DNA of 64,000 bases from Lantana camara (Eukaryota > Streptophyta > Magnoliopsida > Lamiales > Verbenaceae), in the NCBI GenBank assembly GCA_037501455.1, contig CM074858.1, positions 95,144,501 through 95,208,500 on the forward strand. Reading direction: 5' to 3'. Made by a program: the position numbers and the translations under genes. Every line of letters begins with the position of its first letter. Within the stretch, counting starts at the first letter, position 1. Of the stretch, positions 55,648-64,000 are shown in pieces. The notes under the pieces are model-generated. The model had not been told where the DNA came from and did not search any database. It was given only the letters and a program-made list of their open reading frames with translations.

Positions 55648-57550
55648 TGTTAGGAATAGTGCCCTAGAAAGCCGATTGTATATCCGCTTTGTGCTTTTCC
55701 TTATTGTAATCACAGACAATCTTTGAATGAAATAACGAATTGAGGCAACACTTCTTTATATGCTCTTGTTTGGTATGCGTTTACTTTATCTGTGCATGTA
55801 TGAGAACTCCCCTAATCCTGATGACTTTAGGACTCTACCATTTAGGTGAAATGGTTCATGAAACGAGCCCTATATCACATAAGTCATGATTAGTAAAATA
55901 CTCCAAGCCGATGAGTCCTACCGACAGTGGGAGTGTCAACCTGACTCTTCTAAGGCTTGCTTGTGGGATCACGCCCTTAAGAAGGACCACCTTGTTTCAT
56001 GGAGGTGCAAAGTCTATAGTTGATAAGTGCGTGATACATGAGGGTGCTTACTTCAATAATTAAGTTCACTGAGGTGCCCCATGTGAGAAGATTCCTAAAT
56101 GGGAAAGGAAGTTTCTATTTCAGGAAATGGAAACTTCCAGATTAGGAAATATCTCACGAGTCATTGATGTGATTAATTAATCCTTAGACTTGAGGTTCCA
56201 TGTCACTTTATGAGTTAACTCTGTAGTCTTAGGTATAAGCTTTAAAGGGTGTCGCCTTAGACAACTGATTCAAGGCTTATGCTGGGGCTGCATAAGTGAT
56301 TCATGAAAGTGAATGAGAATCAAGAAAGGACCTACACTTGCATTTGCAAGGTGATCTCTTATTGTGTAAGTCATTCATATGCCATATGGAGTCCTTGACC
56401 AAGGCAGTAGATCAAGACATCAAGAAAAGGGTTTCTTGGATTGAGATCAAATGGATATGAAATGCACTTTGCTTTAAGACCGGATTATTAGGGTTCTGAT
56501 TATTCCCTTACCCTAGATCTTGGTTGAGAGATAGTAAGTAGGAGGATTGTATCTCACATGAATCAATGACTTAAAGGTTCTGTCGAATCCGAACATTCCA
56601 ATTCAGCTAGGGGTTAAACACCTGTTGCTAGACTATGGTCGTTTAATCTGTGGACTGATTAATTAATTAGTGAATTAATTAATTAGGGTCACTGCTAATT
56701 GAATTGAGAACCTAGAGGGTCACACACAACAACTTGGTTACATGAGTTAAGGCTTTAAAATGATTAAACGAGTTAATCGGGCCAAGAGGGTTCCACACGT
56801 GTGAAACCACACGTGTGGGTCACGTGAGTGACACATGTCTCACACGTGTATATATATATGTGTGTGATATATGTGTTAAATAATTAATGTGATTAATTAT
56901 TTAATAGACTTTGGTTTAATTTTGAATTAAAAAGAAAGTCTTATTTTGGAGAAAAATAATCTATTTAATTAAGTACGAATTAATTAATTAGATAAATAAG
57001 TTATTTATTTATTAATAAATAAAGTATAATAATATCCAAAAGGGTTTGGATATTTTAGCTCTCTTAAAAGTTGATTTGAATTAAAATTCAAAGTCAAAGT
57101 CAAAATTACTTGATGATCAAGTAATAGGAGAGAGGGACATAATCCTTGCCCCAAAAGGACTAGGGTTCGGCGTCCCCCTCCCTTTCCTATATATAGGGGA
57201 GCTTATGCTCCCCTTAAAGAGTGATTGATTTCTTTTGGTTCATGTGTTGAACACCATCCTTTATCCAAGATAAATTAAACCCTAGGTTAAGCCTAAACAC
57301 TAACTAGAGAACTAGCATCCTTACTAGTCAGATTGTAGTAAAGTTGGTGGACTATCTCTAGAGAGCTTCAAGTTATAAGTTTTGAAGATTCAAGCTTTAC
57401 CAAGAAGAGCGTTCTTGGGTGGCTTGAAACGCTTCAAGAAAGATTATTGAAAAGTAAGTTTCTAATCTCTACGAATTTGGACACACGGTTGCAAGTTCAA
57501 GATCCTTTTTGTTGGAAAATTTTTAAATTTTCGCTGCTTTCTGATTCCTG
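55648..57550 (+). repeat. 5' LTR of the nested copia element
   Basis: Starts TGTTAGGAATAGTGCCC. It lacks the terminal TTTTCCAACA. It has a TATA-like box CTATATATAG at 57187-57196 and four CACGTG boxes at 56796-56848. Confidence 0.9.
56796..56848 (+). promoter_or_regulatory. Cluster of four G-boxes in the copia LTR
   Basis: CACGTG occurs at 56796, 56810, 56821 and 56843. G-boxes bind bZIP and bHLH factors, including ABA-responsive ones. In the 3' LTR (62227-62300) some boxes are lost by mutation and another is gained within a small insertion. Stress response of the LTR is an inference. Confidence 0.55.
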
Positions 57551-58908
57551 TAACTTGTGCCACTCCGTAGAGTAATGGCCTTGCAATGCTCTTTCGGATT
57601 CTCCTCAGGTTTGCTTGGAAACATGCCTTGGGCTCTAACATTTATCGTATTTGCAAGCTGGCCCACCTGTACTTCCAAATTTTTGTTCTGAACTAGTACC
57701 TGTTCTACCTGAGATTCGAGTTTCTGATACCTATCATTCGAGACATTGATGAACTTCTCAAGGGCCGCCTCCCACCCCGGTTTCTGTTCTTGCGGTGGTT
57801 GTGGAGGGGGTGCGAATCTCTGCTGATTTTGATGTGGTGGATGTGGTCCCTGTTGTCTCGGTTGAAAGTGCGGTCTCGGGTTTGGATTTGGGTTTTGAAC
57901 ATTCTGATTGTTTGACCACGAGAAGTGCGGATGATTCTTCTAACCTGGGTTGTAGGTGTTCGAGTATGGGTCATTTGCTGGCTTTTGATTTTGCACGTAA
58001 TTTACTTGCTCCTGACCAACAACAACCTGTGCACCTGCATTGGTAGAAGGACAAACATCAAACGAATGGGGACCACCACAAATTTCACATAATACCTGTA
58101 AGGCGTTTGACTGTGCCACTGTGTTTCGTGCTGTAGAAATTGCAAGTCGGTCTAGCTTCTGGTTCAGTGCTTCGAACTTGGCATTGAAAGCTGTCACAGT
58201 GTCAGTGGTGAGTATGCCTGCCTCAGGTTTCGGTGGAGGAGGATTGCTCCTCTCCTTTGTCCAACTGCTATTTGCTGCCATCTTATTCAGAAGTTGCATT
58301 CCTACTTCTTCGGACAGTGCCATAAATGCTCCTCCCGCTGCTGCATCGACCATGATTTTCATGTTTTCAGTCATTCCGTTGTAAAAGATTTGTACCAGTT
58401 GCCATCCTGGAACACGGTGATGTGGGCATTTCCTTTGCAATTCCTTATATCTTTCCCATCCTTCGTACAACGTTTCCCCATCATAGAGCCTGAAGCTCGT
58501 TATTTCGTCTCTGTACCTCATGGTCTTGCTAGGAGGGTAGAACTTGGCTAAAAAGGCCTTAGAGAGGTCTGCCCATGTCTGAAGTGTCTCATTTGACAAA
58601 GTCGAAATCCATGTCCGGGCTTTGTCCCTTAAAGAGAAGGGGAAAAGCCTAACTCTGATCGCGTCATCTGAAGCATTATGGATCTTAAAAGTTGAGCACA
58701 CATCCAAAAAGTAGGACAAATGTGATGCGGGATCTTCATGTGGTAAACCCCCAAACGGATTCTGTTGTAAGAGGTTGATGAACCCAGTTTTGATCTCAAA
58801 GTTGTTCGCCTCCACCGTGGGGCGAACCAAGTTGTTCTGGATTAGGCCAATGTTAGGAATGGCATAATCCTAAAGTGTGGTTGGTTGCTCGTTATTGGGT
58901 TGTGCCAT
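57551..58908 (-). pseudogene. gag: Athila-type gag, truncated
   Basis: From ATG 58908 the reverse strand reads MAQPNNEQPTTL, then a TAG (58872-58870), then 296 codons in the same frame with VRPTVEANNFEIKTGF, ASHLSYFLDVC, RVRLFPFSLRDKARTWI, EGWERYKELQRKCPHH and a zinc knuckle CEICGGPHSFDVC (near 58075). A second TAG lies at about 57942-57940. After it the frame goes on with a Gln/Pro-rich tail to the conserved EHCKAITLRSG phrase, where the element is cut. Gag builds the particle for the element's RNA; this copy is dead by two stops and truncation. Confidence 0.85.
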
Positions 58909-59150
58909 TGGAATTGGGTTTACTTCCTGCTTCTTTTCCTTTCTTCGCCTCGTTCGATTCGCCCGACAAGTCCTCTCAATTTCAGGATCGTAAGGCAAAG
59001 GTTCCAAGCCTTGCGATCGTAGCATGCACTAGGTACCTGCAATTGGGAAACCCCGTGGTCAAATTCAACGCACTTCAAAAAGAAAACAAGCAGAAAGGGT
59101 GGTCTAAAGCACCAGAAAAAAGTCAATAAAGTAATATTGAATTAAACGCC

Positions 59151-59169
59151 TTCCCCGACAACGGCGCCA
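59151..59169 (-). other. Primer-binding site of the Athila-type element
   Basis: The reverse strand reads TGGCGCCGTTGTCGGGGAA just inside the LTR after an AGTTTT spacer. Confidence 0.85.
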
Positions 59170-59175
59170 AAAACT

Positions 59176-60700
59176 TGATAGACAAATCTTGAACCCAAGT
59201 GTAAGTTTTAAATCCGATTGCAACACTTAAGGTATCGTATCCACAGGGAAGGGAACTCAACAACCACTTCTATGACTATTTCTAATCTAGAGACCGAACA
59301 AGATTGACAATGTTGTACTATACTACTATGACGAAATTAAACTTAAGCAATAAGTGATCAATCACACGAGCTAACAAATAAAATCAAGATTAAACCACTT
59401 AATTAAAACAGGTCGGGGAGTAAATCATATGCCCTTTAGTGATCAAATCAATACTCAAGTTCGGATGTATGATTCTTCAACCTAATCACAATTTTATACC
59501 TAGCTTCTCTCAAAGACTAGATGTCTAATTAATTAAGCTAAGTGTTGTTCTCACAATCACTTAGTAACCAAATTAATCGAATAAAGCAAGATTAGTGTAT
59601 TTAAAACCTAGCGGCTTGGCATGGAATTCTAAATACGTGTTGTAGAAATTAGGGTTAAATTTCTTTAAGCCCAAAAGTCTAAGTTTTGGAAAACAATCTC
59701 AATTATCCTCAATCTCTCGATTATCGGATAATTTACACTATGTTCATGGATGGCCAATCCATTCCCAATCTACTCAATCCCGTTTTCCCAACAAAGAATC
59801 ACACAAACTAACTCAAGCATTAATTCAAACACCTTAGATGCATAATCCTTACCCCCTAACCCTAGGAGATTAGTTCCTCATAATCGACTCAAAACTCATT
59901 AAATTCAAAGGAATTTCATTCAAAACATTCATGTCTAACATAAACATCAACACGAAATTAATAGATCTGAAATTCTAACCTAATTATCAAAAACAAGTCT
60001 AAAGCAATAAACTAACTATACTAGAATTGAAAACCAAAACTTGAGGAATTAGTTTGATCGAAAAGCAGTAAATAAAACCAAATTGATAAAGTCTTGTGAT
60101 TGGAATGAATCTTCAACTCTATGTCTTCGTGTTTCTTCCTTCTCCGGGTGTTCTTGAACTTCTGGGAAGCTATCCGTCCAAAAGCTCCCGAATTCCGCCT
60201 CAAAACCGTGTTTAAATAGAAGTCCATAATCCAGTACCGCCCCGTGATACGGGCGTGCAAAGCTCATGCATTAAAATGTGACACGGCCGTGTCACATATA
60301 GAAAACGTACTCGCGCTTTTCTTCTTGACACGGGGGTGTCAAGAGTTGTTCTTCTGAATGACACGGGGGTGCAACAGCTTCCAGGCCTCTCTGTACCGAG
60401 ACACGGGGGTGTCGAAAATTGCTCTATGTTGGTGACACGGGCGTGTCACCATCTGGAATCCGAGGGCTACTTCTGTACTGAGACACGAGGGTGTCTCAAT
60501 TTACTCTCCCACGGGGACACGGGCGTGTCCCCTAGAATTTCTCATTTTTCACCCTTTATTGCATGGTTTTGCTTCTGCTTCGTCTTTTCAACTCCAAGGT
60601 GAAAGGTACCTAATAGGGAGCATAAATCGCGTTATAAGTTCTTAAAACTACTTGAATTTAACTCAAATTGCTCTACAAATCCATGCAATAAACCGATACA
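59176..60700 (-). repeat. 5' LTR of the Athila-type element
   Basis: 1525 bp. On the reverse strand it starts TGTATCGGTTTATTGC and ends TTTGTCTATCA. It contains the palindrome cluster at 60244-60532. Confidence 0.75.
60244..60532. repeat. Eight GACACGGGCGTGTC-type palindromes
   Basis: Copies lie at 60244, 60277, 60325, 60359, 60398, 60431, 60480 and 60513. Outer bases vary in pairs: TGTGACAC/GTGTCACA, TTGACAC/GTGTCAA, GGTGACAC/GTGTCACC, GAGACAC/GTGTCTC, GGGGACAC/GTGTCCCC. Copies 1, 4 and 5 have decayed arms. Confidence 0.92.
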
Positions 60701-61064
60701 TCAATATTCGACCACTGAGGCCGAATACTTAACTGCAAATGATGCAGCTAAGGAAGGTGTTTGGATTAGAAACTTCATTCAAGAGTTGAATGTTGTTCCT
60801 AACATGAATGACCCCATTACTGTGTTATGTGAAAACACTGGGGCAGTTGCTCAAGCAAGAGAACCAAGATCTCACCAACGGACCAAGCACATTATGAGGA
60901 AGTATCACCTAATCCGTGATATTATCAAAAGAGGAGATGTGCAAATTGAGAGGGTCACATCAGCAGAGAACGTGGCAGATCCACTTACTAAAACCCTTAG
61001 TCGAGAAGCTTTCCAAGGTCATCTTCAGAAGATGGGGCTTAGAGTAGCTTTAGAATGGCTTTGA
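60701..61064 (+). pseudogene. pol: C-terminal copia RNase H fragment
   Basis: The plus strand resumes copia pol at STTEAEYLTANDAAKEGVW and continues with LCENTGAVAQAREPRSHQR, KYHLIRDIIKRG and ADPLTKTLSR to a stop at 61062-61064. The typical RNase H end is intact, but everything before it was lost when the Athila piece entered. GGGCAAGTGGGAGAT between stop and 3' LTR is the purine tract. Confidence 0.9.
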
Positions 61065-61080
61065 CGGGCAAGTGGGAGAT

Positions 61081-63030
61081 TGTTAGGAATAGTGCGATAG
61101 AAAGCCGATTGTATATCCGCTTTGTGCTTTTCCTTATTGTAATCACAGACAATCTTTGAATGAAATAACGAATTGAGGCAACACTTCTTTATATGCTCTT
61201 GTTTGGTATGCGTTTACTTTATCTGTGCATGTATGAGAACTCCCCTAATCCTGATGACTTTAGGACTCTACCATTTAGGTGAAATGGTTCATGAAACGAG
61301 CCCTATATCACATAAGTCATGATTAGTAAAATACTCCAAGCCGATGAGTCCTACCGACAGTGGGAGTGTCAACCTGACTCCTCTAAGGCTTTCTTGTGGG
61401 ATCACGCCCTTAAGAAGGACCACCTTGTTTCATGGAGGTGTAAAGTGTATAGTTGATACGTGCGTGATACATGAGGGTGTTTACTTTAATAAGTAAGTTC
61501 ACTGAGGTGCCCCGTGTGAGAACATTCCTAAATGGGAAAGGAAGTTTCTATTTCAGGAAATGGAAACTTCCAGATTAGGAAATATCTCACGAGTCATTGA
61601 TGTGATTAATTGATCCTTAGACTTGAGGTTCCTTGTCACTTTATGAGTTAACTCTGTAGTCTTAGGTATAAGCTTTAAAGGGTGTCGCCTTAGACAACTG
61701 ATTCAAGGCTTATGCTGGGGCTGCACAAGTGATTCATGAAAGTGAATGAGAATCAAGAAAGGACCTACACTTGCATTTGCAAGGTGATCTCTTATTGTGT
61801 AAGTCATTCATATGCCATATGGAGTCCTTGACCAAGGCAGTAGATCAAGACATCAAGAAAAGGGTTTCTTGGATTAAGATCAAATGGATATGAAATGCAC
61901 TTTGCTTTAAGACCGAATTATTAGGGTTCTGATTATTCCCTTACCCTAGATCTTGGTTGAGAGATAGTAAGTAGGAGGATTGTATCTCACATGAATCAAT
62001 GACTTAAAGGTTCTGTCGAATCCGAACATTCCAATTCAGCTAGGGGTTAAACACCTGTTGCTAGACTATGGTCGTTTAATCTGTGGACTGATTAATTAAT
62101 TAGTGAATTAATTAATTAGGGTCACTTCTAATTGAATTGAGAACCTAGAGGGTCACACACAACAACTTGGTTACATGAGTTAAGGCTTTAAAATGATTAA
62201 ACGAGTTAACCGGGCCAAGAGGGTTCCACACGTGTGAAACCACAAGTGTGGGTCACGTGAGTGACAAGTGTCCTTGTGACACGTGTCTCACATGTGTATA
62301 TATATATATATATGTGATATATGTGTTAAATAATTAATGTGATTAATTATTTAATAGACTTTGGTTTAATTTTGAATTAAAAAGAAAGTCTTATTTTGGA
62401 GAAAAATAATCTATTTAATTAATTACGAATTAATTAATTATATAAATAAGTTATTTATTTATTAATAAATAAAGTATAATAATATCCAAAAGGGTTTGGA
62501 TATTTTAGCTCTCTTAAAAGTTGATTTGAATTAGAATTCAATGTCAAAGTCAAAATTACTTGATGATCAAGTAATAGGAGAGAGAGACATAATCCTTGCC
62601 CTAAAGGACTAGGGTTCGGCGTCCCCCTCCCTTTCCTATATATAGGGGAGCTCATGCTCCCCTTAGAGAGTGGTTGATTTCTTTTGGTTCATTTGTTGAA
62701 CACCATCCTTTCTCCAAGATAAATTAAACCCTAGGTTAAGCCTAAACACAAACTAGAGAACTAGCATCCTTACTAGTTAGATTGTAGTCAAGTTGGTTGA
62801 CTATCTCCAAAGAGCTTCAAGTTAGAAGTTTTGAAGATTCGAGCTTTACCAAGGAGAGGGGATCAAGCCGCGAGAAGAGCGTTCTTGGGTGGCTTGAAAC
62901 GCTTCAAGAAAGATTATTGAAAAATAAGTTTCTAATCTCTACGAATTTGGACACACGATTGCGAGTTCAAGATCCTTCTTGTTGGAAAATTTTTAAATTT
63001 CCGCTGCTTTCTGATTCCTGTTTTCCAACA
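61081..63030 (+). repeat. 3' LTR of the nested copia element
   Basis: 1950 bp, TGTTAGGAATAGTGCG to TTTTCCAACA, with TATA-like box at 62636-62645. Compared with the 5' LTR it carries an extra ~21 bp near 62860. Confidence 0.93.
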
Positions 63031-63035
63031 GTCTA

Positions 63036-64000
63036 TGACTCTTTGCAAGAATACAAGTCTCACAAGAGAATTTATTATTTGCAGGAAATAACTGAGTAAA
63101 TAACAATTGGAGAAACCCTGAAGATGGATGACCCAAACGACGGTGCCACAACCACTGTTGACGGTTCACTGTCCCGTGAGCAAGCGCTGCAGTTCCCTGT
63201 TGAGCCACCTCATCGACGTAATACAGCCCACCACTCTCAATACCACGCCCAATCACTTTCCCCGACTGAATATCCGGTAACAAGCAGAATCGGGGAAACA
63301 TTAGCACTATACAATTCAGCTCTTTTGTAACATGACTGATAGATAATAATTTATAGGACAGACTCGGAACATATAAACAATTCTGTAAGTTTAGAGCTGG
63401 GGATAAAGAGATAGGTCCCGCGCCAAGAACCGGGGAAACACCACCATTCGCACTCTGAATTGAGTTTATTTTAGAGACTATGTCAGAAACCAAGTTAGAG
63501 TGGTCGTATGTCATGGTGTGGCTCCACAATCGAAAAACCATCGAGAACTCTTATTTCTGGATGAAACAAGGGCCAGGCCAGACCCATCACTGTCAAATTT
63601 TGGGGAAATGCTGCAATTAGATTTGTTAGGGTAACAATTGCTATTTTTAAAATAACCAGGGGCTGAATTGCAAGACTCAAATATTTGGTGGGTGGAAAGT
63701 GAAGAGGAGGGGTAAAAATGAGAATTCCCCTCCTCATTAATACCTAAATTCGTCCCCTGCTTGTTGCTTCTCTCACCCGCCGCTGCTAAGGCAAAGGCAT
63801 TCTCCTTCTCTGTTCTGGAATCTTCCGTCTCTTCTCCGAGGGCTTCCCCGCCATCTGCGACTGCGGCGGTACCCCGAGTAGGTCCGGCGGCCGTCCGCCG
63901 TCGACTCCTCCAACCCTCTGGAAACCCGATGATCTCGTAACACTCATCCCGAGTGTGGCCGATCTGACCTGCTACTGCCACCGCCGTTCCGGAATGATGA
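63036..64000 (-). pseudogene. gag-pol: Copia gag end, protease and pre-integrase part, decayed
   Basis: This is the 5' half of the reverse copia element interrupted at 63031. Read on the reverse strand: a zinc-knuckle-like GHTRDECYEIIGFP near 63950, an Ala/Glu-rich linker, a protease site WFFDCGATPH (Cys replaces the usual Ser), a frameshift near 63515, then LYVPSLSYKLLSISHVTKEL and the pre-integrase zinc motif WHRRLGHPS...CETCILAKSHR. The rest of gag and the 5' LTR lie beyond the window. Confidence 0.85.

Larger units (their letters stand above)
57551..60700 (-). mobile_element. Truncated Athila-type gypsy element
   Basis: On the reverse strand: a 5' LTR (60700-59176), PBS TGGCGCCGTTGTCGGGGAA (59169-59151), then gag to 57551, where it is cut off and fused to the copia 5' LTR. 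The PBS type and the gag phrase at the cut (AITLRSG) mark the Athila lineage. Protease, pol and the second LTR are missing. Confidence 0.85.
55648..63030 (+). mobile_element. Nested copia element with replaced interior
   Basis: It has a 5' LTR at 55648-57550 (last ~10 bases missing), a truncated Athila piece at 57551-60700, the end of copia RNase H at 60701-61064, a purine tract and the 3' LTR at 61081-63030. The 5-bp flanks ATCTA (55643-55647) and GTCTA (63031-63035) are a target duplication with one change. Removing the element and one flank restores the reading frame of the host copia pol exactly. LTRs differ at about 2.5% plus two larger indels. Primer site, gag, protease, integrase and most RT are gone. 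Confidence 0.88.

Noticed and set aside
60244..60532. Second CRISPR-like array
   Set aside because: Lies inside an Athila-type LTR; same reasons as above.

Overview
The window is nuclear DNA from a dicot-like flowering plant. It has GT-AG introns, AT-rich intergenic DNA, plant gene families (eIF3a, a G-type lectin receptor kinase) and dense LTR retrotransposons, MITEs and Helitron-like DNA. No prokaryotic or organellar feature was seen. Only two intact host genes are present: eIF3A (+, coding 19293-24944, 13 coding exons, 961 aa by my splice model) and an intronless LECRK-type receptor kinase (+, 26317-28623, 768 aa). Broken host genes are a UBA2-type RNA-binding protein pseudogene (-, about 2805-3775) and a lone exon of a mitochondrial acyl carrier protein gene (-, 49247-49360).

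Left part (1-18500): an LTR end (1-87), a candidate long-TIR element (251-1113), a fold-back Mutator-type MITE with a perfect 10-bp duplication (2157-2705), then a reverse-oriented non-autonomous Helitron (4252-18483) split by a complete 12.36-kb Ty3/gypsy Tat-lineage element (4648-17009, TSD ATATC). The Tat element carries gag-pol with a second RNase H and, downstream on the opposite strand, a spliced antisense gene of the 'putative gypsy type transposon' family with its own TATA-like box.

Middle (18500-34800): the two host genes, a hAT-type element (28962-29793), a PIF/Harbinger-type element (30906-31798), and fragments of CACTA and hAT-like transposases.

Right-middle (34800-52700): a young 7.07-kb non-autonomous LTR element in reverse orientation (34823-41894, TSD TCTAT) that shares its primer-binding site with the Tat element; a satellite-like block with a ~360-bp higher-order repeat built on AAGCGAT words (about 42900-44200); a ~610-bp macro-repeat (44200-48010) into which a 2.49-kb solo-LTR-like element is inserted; and further diverged members of that LTR family (49640-52700).

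Right end (52700-64000): a reverse-oriented Ty1/copia element, broken by many stops and frameshifts and running off the window, is split by a second copia element (55648-63030). The interior of that second element has itself been replaced by a truncated reverse-oriented Athila-type gypsy piece (57551-60700). Several of these LTRs contain clusters of near-perfect palindromes whose arms vary in a matched way between copies, which is the most unusual pattern I saw. Insertion order by eye from LTR divergence: reverse element about 1.2% (youngest), nested copia about 2.5%, Tat about 4%.
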